NCBI RefSeq assembly: GCF_900302465.1
Contig: NZ_OMOR01000001.1
Coordinates: 3,194,729-3,258,728 of the forward strand
Reading direction: 5' to 3'
Length of the DNA: 64,000 nt
From: Ascidiaceihabitans donghaensis
GTDB taxonomy: Bacteria; Pseudomonadota; Alphaproteobacteria; Rhodobacterales; Rhodobacteraceae
Position 1 is the first letter of the stretch, and the number at the start of each line of letters is the position of its first letter. A program made the position numbers and the translations under genes. Under the pieces are notes generated by a model. It was not told where the DNA came from. It did not search any database and saw only the letters and a list, made by a program, of their open reading frames with translations. Positions 1 through 9,355 of the stretch are shown here, piece after piece.

Positions 1-1091
1 AGGATATGTTTCGGGGGCAGTTTTGATCCGGTTTCCTTGGCTGCGCGTCGCGCACTTTTATACGCGACGTAGGTTGCGTTGGATTTGGGGGCCAGAGCCA
101 CATAAGTCACGGCCTGCGCCAGCGCCAATTCGCCTTCCGGGCTGCCAAGGCGTTCATACGTTTCCCACGACTGCAGGCACACGGCCTGCGCCTGTGGATC
201 CGCCAGTCCTATATCTTCAACAGCCATCCGCGTGATGCGCCGTGCCAGAAAACGCGGATCTTCGCCCCCTTCCAACATACGTGCAAACCAGTACAGCGCC
301 GCATCAGGGTCTGACCCGCGCACAGATTTATGCAACGCGCTGATCAAGTTGTAATGTGCATCGCCGCCTTTGTCGTATTGGGCCGCGCGGCGCATCAGGC
401 GATTGCCCAACGCCTGCGGATCAAGCTTGCCTTCAACGGTCCATGCCGCAACCTGTTCGACCAGATTTAGCAGCGCTCGCCCGTCGCCATCGGCCATTTC
501 AAGCAGGGCTTCACGCGCGTGCCCGTCCAATGGCAACGCGCGGCCTAGTTCTTGCTCTGCTCTTTGCGCCAAACGCTCAAGGTCCGCCAAGTCAAGGCGA
601 TCCAGCACCAAGACCTGCGCCCGCGACATGACGGCTGCGTTCAGTTCAAAAGACGGGTTTTCGGTGGTGGCTCCCACAAGCAGAATGGTCCCATCTTCCA
701 TATGCGGCAAAAATCCGTCTTGTTGCGCTTTGTTAAAGCGGTGGATCTCGTCGACAAACAACAACGTGCCTTGCCCGTTCTGTCGGCGTATCTTGGCCGC
801 TTCAAACACTTTTCGCAGGTCTGGAACCCCTGTGAAAATGGCCGATATCTGCACAAAATGCAGATCGGTTTCATGGGCCAACAACCGCGCAATCGTTGTT
901 TTACCAACGCCGGGTGGGCCCCAGAAAATCAACGATGTCAACGCCCCTGCCCCCAACATCACCGACAGCGGGCCTTCTGGCCCCAACACCTGTGACTGGC
1001 CAATGACCTCTTGCAAGGTTTTGGGCCGCAGACGGTCGGCCAAGGGGCGTGGCATGTCCGGCTTGGGTTGGTCGCCAAAAAGATCGGACAT
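1..1091 (-). CDS. rarA: Replication-associated recombination protein A (AAA+ ATPase), C-terminus cut by window edge
   Basis: RarA/MgsA is a clamp-loader-like AAA+ ATPase that acts at stalled replication forks. The reading frame starts MSDLFGDQPKPDMPRPLADR and shows a Walker A motif (WGPPGVGKTT), a Walker B-type stretch (LLFVDEIHRFNKAQQD) and a sensor region (VGATTENPSF). It then continues through the RarA tetramerisation-type C-terminus (ALAPKSNATYVA-like) and stays open to base 1, so about 363 residues of roughly 430 are present. The ATG overlaps the degP stop (TGATG), which suggests translational coupling to the protease gene upstream. Identification is secure; only the last residues lie outside the window. 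Confidence 0.95.
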   Translation of the reverse strand, partial: MSDLFGDQPKPDMPRPLADRLRPKTLQEVIGQSQVLGPEGPLSVMLGAGALTSLIFWGPPGVGKTTIARLLAHETDLHFVQISAIFTGVPDLRKVFEAAKIRRQNGQGTLLFVDEIHRFNKAQQDGFLPHMEDGTILLVGATTENPSFELNAAVMSRAQVLVLDRLDLADLERLAQRAEQELGRALPLDGHAREALLEMADGDGRALLNLVEQVAAWTVEGKLDPQALGNRLMRRAAQYDKGGDAHYNLISALHKSVRGSDPDAALYWFARMLEGGEDPRFLARRITRMAVEDIGLADPQAQAVCLQSWETYERLGSPEGELALAQAVTYVALAPKSNATYVAYKSARRAAKETGSKLPPKHI

Positions 1092-2470
1092 CAGATGCGA
1101 AACCGCAATTGCACCCGCGATGCACCTCGGATCACTTCCAAACGCACCCAACGGCCAGCGTCTTGCAAGGCGCGGGCCACATCTTGCGGCGAAGAAACAT
1201 CTGTGTCGTCGACCCGTGCGACCACATCACCGCGGCGCAAGCCGACGCGCACAGCGACAGGGCCCGGATCAACGACCACGACGCCTTTTGCATTCAATTG
1301 CAGGTTCAATTCATTGATCACCGCTGGATTGATCTGCGCCAAAGACAGCCCTTCCAACACATCGCGACGCCCCAAAACGGTGGCATTGCGCGGCGGCATA
1401 TCCGGGGCCGCAATCAGCGACACCGGAACCGTATCCTGCTGCCCTTCGCGCACCCGCGTGACTTGGGATGTGTTGCCGAGGCCCGCGACACTCATCCGGA
1501 ATACCATTTCGGACGGCGTGTTCACCGCCAACCCATCTACAGCCACAATCACATCGCCCACTTGAAAACCTGCAGATTGAAAGGGGCTGACGGGGTGCAT
1601 GCCGGAAATGACGATACCGCCGGGCAACTCAAGACCGAAGGTTTCGGCCATATCCGCGTCGACGGTTTGACCACTTAGCCCCGCCCAAGGCCGTGCAAAC
1701 ACATCGTTGCCCGCATCAGCTTGTTCGACAAACGCACGCACCAGATCCGCTGGAATCGCAAAGCCGATGCCGTTGGAACCACCAGAGCGGGACAGAATAC
1801 GCGTATTGATGCCAATCACGCGGCCCGACATGTCGATCAAAGCGCCACCGGAATTGCCCGGGTTAATAGGTGCATCTGTTTGGATAAAATACCCCCGCCC
1901 ATTGCCATTTGATGCGCCGGACCGCGCCAGACCGGACACGATCCCACTGCTGACAGTTTGACCTACGCCAAAGGGATTGCCTATGGCCAAGACCAATTCA
2001 CCGACCTGAACTTCGTCGCTGGGGCGCAAATCAAGGCTGGGCAAGTCCGACGCATCCTCAAGCTGCAAAATCGCCAAATCACTGTCTTCATCCCCCAATA
2101 GAACGCGCGCAGTGTATTCCCGGCGATCGTTCAGAACCACGCGAATATCGGTGGCCATGCCGACGACATGGTAGTTGGATACAACGATCCCATCTGAGGT
2201 CAAAATCACACCGGAACCGAGAGAGTTTTGAACACGTGGCTCTCGCGGGCCGCTTTGGAAAAAGCGTTCGAAAAAGGGATCTTCCATGAAGGTGTTACGC
2301 CGCGCTTGGGTGACGCGTTTGGTGTATATGTTGACAACGGCCGGGGTCGCCTTTTGGACCAATGGCACGAAACTGAGTTGAACTTCGGTCTGACTGGTCG
2401 GGACCCGCTGGTCTGCAAAAACAGGCAGCGTCAAAAGTGTAAGGGCAAGGCTGGCAAATATGTGTTTCAT
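1091..2470 (-). CDS. degP: Periplasmic Do/HtrA family serine protease
   Basis: DegP/DegQ-type trypsin-fold protease and chaperone that handles misfolded periplasmic proteins. The start chosen is the ATG at 2470, giving MKHIFASLALTLLTLPVFAD, a clear Sec signal peptide; the longer frame to 2581 would bury it and run into the upstream terminator. From this start the protein is 459 residues. The catalytic triad is visible as His101 (SNYHVV), Asp131 (DSDLAIL) and Ser207 (NPGNSGGAL). Two PDZ-like domains follow (about residues 245-345 and 360-455). It lies just after the terminator of the alpha operon, so it probably has its own promoter, and it is coupled to rarA by a 1-nt overlap. Whether it is DegP or the shorter DegQ cannot be settled by eye. 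Confidence 0.93.
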   Translation of the reverse strand: MKHIFASLALTLLTLPVFADQRVPTSQTEVQLSFVPLVQKATPAVVNIYTKRVTQARRNTFMEDPFFERFFQSGPREPRVQNSLGSGVILTSDGIVVSNYHVVGMATDIRVVLNDRREYTARVLLGDEDSDLAILQLEDASDLPSLDLRPSDEVQVGELVLAIGNPFGVGQTVSSGIVSGLARSGASNGNGRGYFIQTDAPINPGNSGGALIDMSGRVIGINTRILSRSGGSNGIGFAIPADLVRAFVEQADAGNDVFARPWAGLSGQTVDADMAETFGLELPGGIVISGMHPVSPFQSAGFQVGDVIVAVDGLAVNTPSEMVFRMSVAGLGNTSQVTRVREGQQDTVPVSLIAAPDMPPRNATVLGRRDVLEGLSLAQINPAVINELNLQLNAKGVVVVDPGPVAVRVGLRRGDVVARVDDTDVSSPQDVARALQDAGRWVRLEVIRGASRVQLRFRI

Positions 2471-2541
2471 GTCAAAAGATATGCGCAGAGGGGCGCCCGC
2501 TTGCAAGCCCTGCTTCGTATTCCCCGGATCTCCATAAACGG

Positions 2542-2569
2542 AAAAAGCCCCCGCCATGTGGCGAGGGCC
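2542..2569 (-). terminator. Rho-independent terminator after rplQ
   Basis: On the minus strand GCCCTCGCC, a 4-nt loop and GGCGGGGGC form a GC-rich stem followed by TTTTT. It lies about 28 bp after the rplQ stop and closes the ribosomal alpha operon. Confidence 0.88.
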
Positions 2570-2596
2570 TTCAAACTTCAAACGCAGTGATGCGTC

Positions 2597-3016
2597 TTAT
2601 TCGTCGGCAGCTTCGGCTGCGGCAATGCGGGCTTTGTCTGCGGCGCCTTTGGCGTCGCGGTCGCGGTCTACGAATTCAATGATGGCCATTGGCGCCATGT
2701 CACCGTAACGGAAACCGGCTTTCAAAACGCGCACATAACCACCTTGGCGGTCTTTGTAGCGTGGGCCCAGAATGTCGAACAATTTTGTGACGTACTGGTC
2801 TTCTTTCAGCTTGGATGCGGCTTGGCGACGGGCGTGCAAATCGCCACGTTTCGCCAGTGTGATCATTTTCTCGATGATCGGGCGCAGTTCTTTTGCTTTA
2901 GGCAATGTTGTTTTGATTTGCTCATGTTCGATGAGCGAGCCTGCCATGTTGCTGAACAACGCTTTGCGGTGCTCATGTGTACGATTCAGGCGGCGGTATC
3001 CACGTGCGTGACGCAT
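2597..3016 (-). CDS. rplQ: 50S ribosomal protein L17
   Basis: L17 of the large ribosomal subunit, located near the exit tunnel. The ATG at 3016 gives [20 protein letters not shown], the conserved L17 N-terminus; upstream in-frame codons reach into a palindromic spacer and are not used. The protein is 139 residues, with an alanine-rich tail ([15 protein letters not shown]) that is common in alphaproteobacterial L17. It is the last gene of the rpsM-rpsK-rpoA-rplQ alpha operon. A palindromic repeat lies between it and rpoA, and a strong terminator follows. Confidence 0.97.
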   Translation of the reverse strand: MRHARGYRRLNRTHEHRKALFSNMAGSLIEHEQIKTTLPKAKELRPIIEKMITLAKRGDLHARRQAASKLKEDQYVTKLFDILGPRYKDRQGGYVRVLKAGFRYGDMAPMAIIEFVDRDRDAKGAADKARIAAAEAADE

Positions 3017-3120
3017 ATCTTGGTCTCCAATTTGGTGCCCTCTACGGGCGATTTTGCTTTGTCTGGCCCACAATGCGTGTTGCGGACTCTCCTTGGGGCA
3101 CATGCGGCCCAGTCGTTGTG

Positions 3121-3143
3121 GTAAGGTGGGCGTGTCGCCCACC
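3121..3143 (+). repeat. GTAAGG palindromic repeat, 3' of rpoA
   Basis: GTAA is followed by GGTGGGCG, a TGT loop and CGCCCACC. This is a member of the dispersed palindrome family described in the findings, placed 8 bp after the rpoA stop and before rplQ. Confidence 0.7.
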
Positions 3144-3151
3144 CCTTTGTC

Positions 3152-4168
3152 TTAAAAGTTATCTTCGAACTTTTTCGCAAGATCTTCGATGTTGTCCGGC
3201 GGCCAGTCTTCGACGTCCATGCCAAGGTGCAAGCCCATACCGGACAGCACTTCTTTGATTTCGTTCAAAGACTTGCGGCCGAAGTTTGGCGTGCGCAGCA
3301 TTTCGGCTTCGGTTTTCTGGATCAGATCGCCAATGTAAACGATGTTGTCGTTCTTCAGGCAGTTCGCAGAACGGACAGACAATTCGAGCTCGTCCACTTT
3401 CTTCAACAGAAGCGGGTTGAACTCGAGACCGTCGTCTTCATCGGCGCGGGATGCTGATTCAGGCTCGTCGAAGTTAACGAAGATGCCCAGCTGGTCCTGC
3501 AAGATACGTGCCGCAAAAGCGACCGCGTCGTCTGGCGTGATGGAACCGTCTGTTTCGACTTTCATCGTCAGTTTGTCATAGTCCAGAACTTGGCCTTCAC
3601 GTGTCGGCTGAACGTCATAAGAGACTTTCTTGACAGGTGAATAGATCGCATCGATCGGGATCAAACCGATTGGCGCGTCTTCTGGCTTGTTCTTGTCCGC
3701 TGACACATAGCCTTTGCCGGTATTTACCGTCAATTCCATGTAAACATCGGCGCCATCGTCGAGGTGGCAGATCACGTGATCGCGGTTCAGAACCTCGATA
3801 CCGGCGGACTCAGAAATGTCGCCAGCCGTCACAACTCCGGGGCCTTTCGCAGAAATGGACAGACGCTTTGGCCCTTCCACTTCCATACGAATGCTGACCT
3901 GCTTGAGGTTCAGGATAATGTCGGTGACGTCTTCACGCACACCAGCAACAGACGAGAATTCGTGCAAAACGTTGTCGATTTGTACAGATGTGATGGCAGC
4001 ACCTTGCAGTGAGCTCATCAAAACGCGACGCAGCGCGTTGCCCATTGTCAAACCAAAGCCACGTTCAAGCGGTTCTGCAACCACTGTGGCTTGGCGCGCA
4101 GGATCATTGCCCGGCTTTACGTCCAATTGTTGTGGCTTGATCAATTCAGCCCAATTCTTGTGGATCAT
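3152..4168 (-). CDS. rpoA: RNA polymerase alpha subunit
   Basis: The alpha subunit dimerises to nucleate RNA polymerase assembly; its C-terminal domain contacts UP elements and activators. The ATG at 4168 ([20 protein letters not shown]) has a GGAGGG ribosome binding site 6 nt upstream, while the longer frame to 4228 does not. The protein is 338 residues: N-terminal dimerisation domain (about 1-235), acidic linker (ADEDDG), and a C-terminal domain with the helix-hairpin-helix signature ([26 protein letters not shown]). It lies in the alpha operon after rpsK, with a terminator-like hairpin in the gap before it. Confidence 0.98.
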   Translation of the reverse strand: MIHKNWAELIKPQQLDVKPGNDPARQATVVAEPLERGFGLTMGNALRRVLMSSLQGAAITSVQIDNVLHEFSSVAGVREDVTDIILNLKQVSIRMEVEGPKRLSISAKGPGVVTAGDISESAGIEVLNRDHVICHLDDGADVYMELTVNTGKGYVSADKNKPEDAPIGLIPIDAIYSPVKKVSYDVQPTREGQVLDYDKLTMKVETDGSITPDDAVAFAARILQDQLGIFVNFDEPESASRADEDDGLEFNPLLLKKVDELELSVRSANCLKNDNIVYIGDLIQKTEAEMLRTPNFGRKSLNEIKEVLSGMGLHLGMDVEDWPPDNIEDLAKKFEDNF

Positions 4169-4239
4169 GCGTCCCTCCATTCTTGCTTCTGCTCCATGTC
4201 CGAAAGGCAAAAGCGCCCGAGGTTTCAAAAAAGCGGAGT

Positions 4240-4264
4240 GGGGCCGTGCAAAACACGCGGCCCC
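4240..4264 (-). terminator. Terminator-like hairpin between rpsK and rpoA
   Basis: On the minus strand GGGGCCGCGTG, a TTTTG loop and CACGGCCCC form a stem, followed after six bases by a run of T. As it is inside the operon it may give partial termination or protect the rpsK 3' end. The function is inferred. Confidence 0.4.
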
Positions 4265-4281
4265 AACCGAAAAAATAGTGC

Positions 4282-4671
4282 TTAAACGCGTCGGCGCTTT
4301 GGTGGGCGGCAGCCGTTGTGGGCCATTGGCGTCACGTCGCGGATGGACGTGATGTTGAAGCCAGCAGCCGCCAGGGCGCGCAATGCGCTTTCACGACCGG
4401 AACCGGGGCCCTGCACTTCAACTTCCAGCGTTTTCACGCCGTGTTCCTGTGCTTTGCGCCCTGCATCTTCTGCAGCCATCTGCGCCGCGTATGGCGTAGA
4501 TTTACGAGAGCCTTTGAAGCCCATCGTACCGGCAGAGGACCAGCTGATTGCGTTGCCCTGAACGTCAGAGATCAGGATCTTGGTGTTGTTGAAAGAAGAG
4601 TTCACATGCGCCACACCTGCGGCGATGTTCTTGCGCTCTTTTTTCTTAGTACGTGTCTTTTCGCGTGCCAT
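4282..4671 (-). CDS. rpsK: 30S ribosomal protein S11
   Basis: S11 sits on the platform of the small subunit near the mRNA exit. The 129-residue protein begins [20 protein letters not shown] and carries the conserved [19 protein letters not shown] segment and the [11 protein letters not shown]-terminus. The length is normal for the family. It follows rpsM by 15 bp (stop of rpsM to ATG) with a GGGAGG ribosome binding site, and precedes rpoA in the standard alpha-operon order. rpsD, found in this operon in enterics, is absent, as is usual in alphaproteobacteria. Confidence 0.98.
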   Translation of the reverse strand: MAREKTRTKKKERKNIAAGVAHVNSSFNNTKILISDVQGNAISWSSAGTMGFKGSRKSTPYAAQMAAEDAGRKAQEHGVKTLEVEVQGPGSGRESALRALAAAGFNITSIRDVTPMAHNGCRPPKRRRV

Positions 4672-4686
4672 CGAACAGAGCCTCCC

Positions 4687-5055
4687 TTATTTCTTCTTGC
4701 CGGCAATGGCCTTCGCGGGGCCTTTGCGTGTGCGTGCGTTTGTGTGTGTACGCTGACCGCGCACAGGAAGGTTACGACGGTGACGCAAGCCGCGGTAGCA
4801 GCCCAGATCCATCAAGCGTTTGATGTTCATCTGTGTGTCACGGCGCAGGTCGCCTTCAACGGTGTAGTTTTCGTCAATGTGCTCGCGCACTTTCAGAACT
4901 TCAGCGTCGGACAATTCGTTCACACGACGGGATGCGTCGATGCCAACTGCTTCGCAGATGGCTTGTGCAGATGTTGTACCGATACCGGTGATATATGTGA
5001 GGGCGATTGGAACCCGCTTTGCAGTCGGGATGTTTACGCCGGCAATACGTGCCAC
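4687..5055 (-). CDS. rpsM: 30S ribosomal protein S13
   Basis: S13 is in the head of the small subunit and contacts the P-site tRNA and the large subunit. The 122-residue protein begins [20 protein letters not shown] and shows the helix-hairpin-helix [19 protein letters not shown], the [18 protein letters not shown] core and the basic [12 protein letters not shown] tail. It is the first gene of the alpha operon. The unrelated secreted ORF at 5258-5632 lies between it and adk, so it needs a nearby start site; a promoter candidate is at 5208-5236. Confidence 0.98.
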   Translation of the reverse strand: MARIAGVNIPTAKRVPIALTYITGIGTTSAQAICEAVGIDASRRVNELSDAEVLKVREHIDENYTVEGDLRRDTQMNIKRLMDLGCYRGLRHRRNLPVRGQRTHTNARTRKGPAKAIAGKKK

Positions 5056-5076
5056 GTGAGCTTTCCTTTTCGTTGC

Positions 5077-5102
5077 GGGCCCGTAATCCCGGGCCCTTTT
5101 TT
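5077..5102. repeat. GGGCCC inverted repeat in the rpsM leader
   Basis: GGGCCC, an 8-nt spacer and GGGCCC are followed by TTTTTT when read on the plus strand. This would be terminator-like only for plus-strand transcripts, yet none is evident here. In the minus-strand rpsM leader it can still form a hairpin just upstream of the ribosome binding site. Confidence 0.5.
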
Positions 5103-5207
5103 CACAACATAGGCCCGAAGCGAAAACGCCGTCGGGCCAAGCTGATCAGGTGATCTGTTTCAATGGAGCGACCATAGAAACTGTTTGATTCTCATTAGAG
5201 ATAGCGG

Positions 5208-5236
5208 TGCTTATGAGTATTCTGAATTAACGTCAA
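5208..5236 (-). promoter_or_regulatory. Candidate promoter for rpsM (alpha operon)
   Basis: -35 TTGACG (5231-5236), 17 bp spacer, -10 TAAGCA (5208-5213), reading toward rpsM. The -35 is good and the -10 is weak. It is placed after the hypothetical gene that interrupts the adk-rpsM order. Confidence 0.45.
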
Positions 5237-5257
5237 GACCAGAGCCAAACTTAGACG

Positions 5258-5632
5258 TCACACTGCACCCGGACATGCATAAAACAAGGTAGCGTTCATA
5301 TCTGTATTCGCAGGGCGCAATGACACAATTCCTTCCCCGGGAGACCCAACCAAATAGCTTTCTGTCCATACCATTAGGGTGTTTGAACAGGATGCAAGCA
5401 CAGTAATTTTTGCACCTGATACATACATCATTTCCCCGTTTGCCCACTCACATGCAAACTGGAGATTGCCAAATCCGGACGACGTTAGAACAAAAGGATT
5501 CAAAGTCTTTAGTGTGCCGATACGGGCATCACACAAATCAGGGTCAGGAAGAAAACGCTGAGCGTCGGAGATTGCGATATGCGGCGCTAACCAAACGGCA
5601 AGCACCGCGGCGCAAACCCAGACCGGCTTCAC
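5258..5632 (-). CDS. Hypothetical secreted protein, 124 aa
   Basis: I do not recognise this protein. It starts at a GTG (5632) whose bases overlap the adk stop (GTGA), so it is translationally coupled to adk. The N-terminus [20 protein letters not shown] is a signal peptide. The mature part contains four cysteines (in PDLCDAR, FACEWAN, LASCSNT and FYACPG), enough for two disulfides. It sits between adk and rpsM, where no gene is usually found, and its codons look less GC-rich at third positions than those of the ribosomal genes. The function is unknown; a small periplasmic protein is the most that can be said. Confidence 0.65.
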   Translation of the reverse strand: MKPVWVCAAVLAVWLAPHIAISDAQRFLPDPDLCDARIGTLKTLNPFVLTSSGFGNLQFACEWANGEMMYVSGAKITVLASCSNTLMVWTESYLVGSPGEGIVSLRPANTDMNATLFYACPGAV

Positions 5633-6276
5633 GCGTCGAGGATTTTTGCGATGTCGCCTTGCACCGTTTCAATGTCTCCTAGGCCATCAAGCTTATTCAA
5701 CATTTCCTTCGCATAGTAATAGCCGATCAAAGGCGACGTCTTTTTATAATATTCCATAAGACGGGTCTTTAGACTTTCTTCGTTGTCATCTGCCCGACGT
5801 TGGAATTTGCCCTCCGCACCACAATTGGAACATTTACCGTCAGCCGGTTCCGGCTTGGTATTGTCATTGTAGACCTCACCACAACCGCCGCAGGTGGAAC
5901 GCGCGGTGATCCGCGCTACCAACGCTTCGTCGTCGACTTCCATTTCGATCACCGCATCGAGGCTTTCGCCTTCGGTGGCCAGCAGTTCTGTCAAAGCATC
6001 GGCCTGCGCCAAAGTCCGTGGGAACCCATCAAAGATGAACCCATCCGCTTTGACTGTGTTCAACTGCTCGCGGATCAGGCCGATAACGATCTCGTCTGTC
6101 ACCAACGCACCACGCGCCATGACATCTGCCACGATCTTGCCCATCTCACTGCCACTGTCCTTGGCTGCGCGCAACATATCGCCTGTGCTCAGCTGCACCA
6201 TGTTACGCGTTTCAACCAAATGACGCGCTTGCGTCCCTTTCCCAGCCCCAGGAGGCCCAAGCAGAATAATGTTCAT
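5629..6276 (-). CDS. adk: Adenylate kinase
   Basis: Catalyses ATP + AMP to 2 ADP in the cytoplasm. The 215-residue long-form enzyme has the P-loop GPPGAGKGT (7-15), the AMP-binding [10 protein letters not shown] (79-88) and a LID domain with four cysteines (129, 132, 149, 152) in the C-x2-C...C-x2-C pattern of zinc-binding adenylate kinases. The ATG overlaps the secY stop (ATGA). The secY-adk order is classical for the end of the spc operon. The zinc-type LID is normal for many alphaproteobacteria, unlike the E. coli enzyme. Confidence 0.97.
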   Translation of the reverse strand: MNIILLGPPGAGKGTQARHLVETRNMVQLSTGDMLRAAKDSGSEMGKIVADVMARGALVTDEIVIGLIREQLNTVKADGFIFDGFPRTLAQADALTELLATEGESLDAVIEMEVDDEALVARITARSTCGGCGEVYNDNTKPEPADGKCSNCGAEGKFQRRADDNEESLKTRLMEYYKKTSPLIGYYYAKEMLNKLDGLGDIETVQGDIAKILDA

Positions 6277-7634
6277 CGACGTACTGGGCTCCGTTTCTTG
6301 CGGGTTTTACTTTTGCCGCGCAGGTTCGACTTCTCAATCAGACCTTCGTACTGATGCGCCAGCAAATGGCTTTGAACCTGTTGGATGGTGTCCATGGTGA
6401 CAGACACCACGATCAAAACAGACGTCCCGCCAAAATAGAACGGAATAGCAAACTGACCGCGCAAAATTTCCGGCAACAAACACACGGCAGCAAGATACGC
6501 AGAGCCAAGGACCAGAATACGGTTCGTCACATACTCAAGATATTCCGCTGTCTTTTTGCCGGGGCGAATGCCTGGCACAAAGCCGTTTTGGTTCTTCAGG
6601 TTGTCTGCGACTTCCTCCGGCTTGAACGACACATTGAACGTGTAGAAATAGGCAAAAAACACGATCATCGCGACAAAGAACAGCAGGTAAAGCGGCTGGC
6701 CCGGACCAAAGTTGGCCAACAACCAGGACATGATAGGGTTGGTCGAGTTGCCCGAGAACGTGCTGATCGTGACAGGCAGTAGCAGCAATGACGATGCGAA
6801 GATCGCAGGGATAACTCCCGCTGGGTTCACTTTGATGGGCAAGTGGCTGGAACCGCCGTCATAAACCTTCATGCCGACTTGGCGTCGCGGGTACTGAATA
6901 TGCAGCTTGCGCAGCGCCCGTTCCATGAAGACCACAAACATGATGGTCACAATCACCATCAAGATCACGCCGATGATGATCGCGGGGCTGATAGCACCGG
7001 ACCGACCAGAGGCAAAGAACTGTGCCAATGCGGCAGGCACTTCGGCGATGATGCCGACGAAGATGATAAGGGAAATACCGTTGCCAATGCCGCGTGCTGT
7101 GATCTGCTCACCCAGCCACATCAAGAACATTGTGCCGCCGACAAGAGTGATCAGGCAAGCCACTCGGAAATACAGTCCGCCCTCAGTGACCAAACCGCCA
7201 GATTCAAGCGATACTGCCAGACCGTAGGCCTGCAATGTGGCCAAAGCAACCGTGCCGTAGCGCGTATATTGGTTGATCTTTTTGCGGCCCTGTTCGCCTT
7301 CTTTTTTCAGTTGCTCCAAAGAAGGAACCATAGAGGTCAGAAGCTGTACGATAATGGACGCCGAAATATATGGCATAATACCAAGGGCAAAGATGCCCAT
7401 CCGACCCAACGCGCCGCCCGTGAACATGGATACCATGCCGCCGATGCCTTGGCCTGCGTCCTCCATGAACTGCTGCAAAGCGGCACCATCAATACCCGGC
7501 ACCGGGATAAAGGTGCCCAGGCGGTAGACGATCAGCAAACCCAGCGTAAACAGGATGCGGTTGCGCAAATCCGTGGCTTTGCCCAATGCGGACCAGCTGG
7601 TGTTGGCGGCCATGTTCTCGACGGCAGATACCAT
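6273..7634 (-). CDS. secY: Preprotein translocase subunit SecY
   Basis: Channel-forming subunit of the Sec translocon in the inner membrane. At 453 residues it has the usual length and ten hydrophobic segments; the plug-region [24 protein letters not shown] and the cytoplasmic loop [19 protein letters not shown] are well conserved. The start at 7634 ([11 protein letters not shown]) has GAAAGAG upstream; the internal ATG of MAANTSW is an alternative. It follows rplO after a 124-bp gap that holds a palindrome and a terminator-like hairpin, and overlaps adk by 4 nt. Confidence 0.97.
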   Translation of the reverse strand: MVSAVENMAANTSWSALGKATDLRNRILFTLGLLIVYRLGTFIPVPGIDGAALQQFMEDAGQGIGGMVSMFTGGALGRMGIFALGIMPYISASIIVQLLTSMVPSLEQLKKEGEQGRKKINQYTRYGTVALATLQAYGLAVSLESGGLVTEGGLYFRVACLITLVGGTMFLMWLGEQITARGIGNGISLIIFVGIIAEVPAALAQFFASGRSGAISPAIIIGVILMVIVTIMFVVFMERALRKLHIQYPRRQVGMKVYDGGSSHLPIKVNPAGVIPAIFASSLLLLPVTISTFSGNSTNPIMSWLLANFGPGQPLYLLFFVAMIVFFAYFYTFNVSFKPEEVADNLKNQNGFVPGIRPGKKTAEYLEYVTNRILVLGSAYLAAVCLLPEILRGQFAIPFYFGGTSVLIVVSVTMDTIQQVQSHLLAHQYEGLIEKSNLRGKSKTRKKRSPVRR

Positions 7635-7667
7635 AAGGTGGCTCTTTCTTTGGCTTTTTTGGCAAAA

Positions 7668-7698
7668 CGCCGCCCTGACCGTTTTCCGGTGGGCGGCG
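7668..7698 (-). terminator. Terminator-like hairpin between rplO and secY
   Basis: Arms CGCCGCCC and GGGCGGCG enclose a second small stem, followed by TTTTGCC on the minus strand. A leaky terminator here would lower secY relative to ribosomal proteins; this is an inference. Confidence 0.5.
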
Positions 7699-7718
7699 AA
7701 TGGAAAACTCTAGCCAAT

Positions 7719-7739
7719 GTAGGCGGCCCTTGGGCCGCC
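7719..7739 (+). repeat. GTAAGG-family palindrome (variant) 3' of rplO
   Basis: GTA, GGCGGCCC, TT, GGGCCGCC: the same architecture as the other copies, but lacking one A of GTAAGG. It begins 19 bp past the rplO stop. Confidence 0.6.
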
Positions 7740-7758
7740 CACAAGGGCGTTCAAGGGC

Positions 7759-8226
7759 TTACTCAGCCGCCGCTGCAGCAACAGTCAAAGAACCGCCTGC
7801 TTTTTCAACGGCTTCAATGGCAGATTTGGAGGCGCCAGTGACAGTGATTGTCGCTTTGGCTGTCAATTCGCCTTTCGCCAGAACGCGGATACCGTCCAGC
7901 TTGCGACGGACCAAACCGGATTCGATCAGCGCGTCTTCGGTGACGGCTTTGGCGTCCAGTTTCTTGGCGTCGATGAATTTCTGGATCAGACCAAGGTTTA
8001 CAACGGCATAGGCCTTGCGGTTCGGCTTGTTAAAGCCACGCTTTGGCAGACGTTGGTACAAAGGCATCTGGCCGCCTTCATAACCGTTGATCGCTACACC
8101 CGAACGGGATTTTTGACCTTTGATACCACGGCCACCCATTTTACCGGTGCCGGAACCGGGACCACGACCAACGCGTTTGCGTGGCTTGGTTGCACCAGGA
8201 TTGTCACGGAGTTCATTCAGTTTCAT
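7759..8226 (-). CDS. rplO: 50S ribosomal protein L15
   Basis: Late-assembly large-subunit protein. The 155-residue sequence [22 protein letters not shown] followed by the glycine-rich [20 protein letters not shown] is diagnostic of L15, and an alanine-rich tail (LTVAAAAAE) ends it. Normally rpmD would directly precede it. Here an unrelated 254-codon gene and a terminator separate them, and a well-formed promoter lies at 8323-8351, so rplO-secY-adk is probably its own transcription unit. A GGAGAAGC ribosome binding site is present. Confidence 0.97.
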   Translation of the reverse strand: MKLNELRDNPGATKPRKRVGRGPGSGTGKMGGRGIKGQKSRSGVAINGYEGGQMPLYQRLPKRGFNKPNRKAYAVVNLGLIQKFIDAKKLDAKAVTEDALIESGLVRRKLDGIRVLAKGELTAKATITVTGASKSAIEAVEKAGGSLTVAAAAAE

Positions 8227-8322
8227 GTCGCTTCTCCTTTTGCCGGAAATGACCCCCAGCGACGGGAGCGGTCAGACGCGGCGTTTCATGATTCTTATCG
8301 CGGGCCTACGACCCACTGGGGG

Positions 8323-8351
8323 CGTATAGACGAGGTCTGGTTTGGGATCAA
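8323..8351 (-). promoter_or_regulatory. Promoter for rplO-secY-adk
   Basis: -35 TTGATC (8346-8351), 17 bp spacer, -10 TATACG (8323-8328) followed by CCCCC. The -10 and its context match the rpsJ and rpsL promoters in this window. It lies between the inserted gene and rplO. Confidence 0.7.
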
Positions 8352-8438
8352 GCGCAGGATGCAAGCGGTGCGCCAATCGCGTTATTTGAAGCTGCCTCAC
8401 TATCCAAACTTTCTGGCTGTTGTTCCGGTCTTTTTTTC

Positions 8439-9200
8439 TTACGGGTCGCTGCTAAGAATTAGCTGCATTTGTTGCGCCTGAGGCAGTTGAAGCCCCGCTT
8501 TCTCGGAAACCGCTGCGATCCATTCAGAGACAAATGAAAAAATATCCGATGCGTTTTCGCTCAATAGTTCTGCTATTTCATCTCCGACGCGCAATTGGTC
8601 TTGAGTTGGACTTGGCAATTCATTCAAAATGGTTTCGAGCCTTTCCCCGTTGTCCCAAAACTGGAGCGCCGTTCCGAGAGGCCCTGCACCTAAAGTCTCT
8701 AAAGGTCCGTACAAAAGGTACAGGATGGTGTCTGGGTCACGACCTGGGATCGCGTCTAAACACATCTTTGAGAGGCTTTGCCGCTGAGCTCCGAACCAAT
8801 CTTGTAAGTGAGACAGCTGTTTCATATCATTTTCATTCAGTTTGCTTGGGACCCAAGAATGCGCATGATCGTTGAGGGTCAAGGATAGACCTTGAAATGA
8901 GTATTCGCTTGGGTTTCGATGGTCCTCGCAATTGGCGAGAACCGTAGACGCGAAAACCTTATGTTCGATGTCATCCTTTGGCGCTATGTCCAAAATCCAA
9001 GGTAAGGCCGCATACGTCGCGGGGTAGAGGGTGTCTTGGTGGTGCAAGCTTTCCCAAAACAGGTCATCTGCCACGTCGGCATCCCAAGCCTCTCGCAATA
9101 TGCGAAGCACGTCCTGTATGTCTTCAAGACCATGCGCACTGTAAAGGCGGGACCAAATCGGATCTGAAAGAGGTATTTTCATTTTGGCATCAGACAGCAC
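8439..9200 (-). CDS. Hypothetical alpha-helical (HEAT-like) protein inserted in the spc operon
   Basis: 253 residues from a GTG at 9200 (GAAGAG seven nt upstream) or 247 from the ATG at 9182. It has no signal peptide or membrane segment, is acidic, and is predicted largely helical. The segment SLHHQDTLYPATYAALPWIL resembles the start of small HEAT-like proteins that carry an HQGT-x-Y-x-AT-x-x-x-x-P-[FY]-L motif, some found among immunity-type proteins; this resemblance is from memory. It sits between rpmD and rplO, which are normally adjacent, with a terminator-like palindrome before it and a new promoter after it. Its composition is visibly more AT-rich than that of its neighbours, consistent with acquisition. 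Confidence 0.72.
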   Translation of the reverse strand: MLSDAKMKIPLSDPIWSRLYSAHGLEDIQDVLRILREAWDADVADDLFWESLHHQDTLYPATYAALPWILDIAPKDDIEHKVFASTVLANCEDHRNPSEYSFQGLSLTLNDHAHSWVPSKLNENDMKQLSHLQDWFGAQRQSLSKMCLDAIPGRDPDTILYLLYGPLETLGAGPLGTALQFWDNGERLETILNELPSPTQDQLRVGDEIAELLSENASDIFSFVSEWIAAVSEKAGLQLPQAQQMQLILSSDP

Positions 9201-9241
9201 AACCTTACTCTTCGCAAGTTTGATCCCTCGTTACAAAATGC

Positions 9242-9273
9242 AGAAACGCCCCGTGTTTCCACGGGGCGTTTCT
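9242..9273. terminator. Bidirectional terminator-like hairpin after rpmD
   Basis: GAAACGCCCCGTG, a 4-nt loop and CACGGGGCGTTTC form a perfect long stem. T-rich sequence follows at some distance on the minus strand (CTGCATTTTG). It probably ends the rpsJ-to-rpmD-side transcript before the inserted gene. Confidence 0.6.
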
Positions 9274-9283
9274 ACAATCATGT

Positions 9284-9305
9284 GGTGCACCAAGGTGCAC
9301 CTTAC
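9284..9305 (-). repeat. GTAAGG palindromic repeat, reversed copy
   Basis: GGTGCACC, AA, GGTGCACC, TTAC on the plus strand. It is the exact reverse complement of the copy at 10343-10364; the two copies flank rpsE-rpmD as inverted repeats. Confidence 0.75.
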
Positions 9306-9355
9306 GGGTTGCGTCCAGAACTTCTGAAATACCGGGGCGTCGCCCGTGAAATCCT

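Noticed and set aside
5211-5447. A 78-codon minus-strand frame overlapping the secreted hypothetical gene after adk
   Set aside because: It lies in another frame of 5258-5632, which has a signal peptide and a coupled start; the 78-codon frame has neither.
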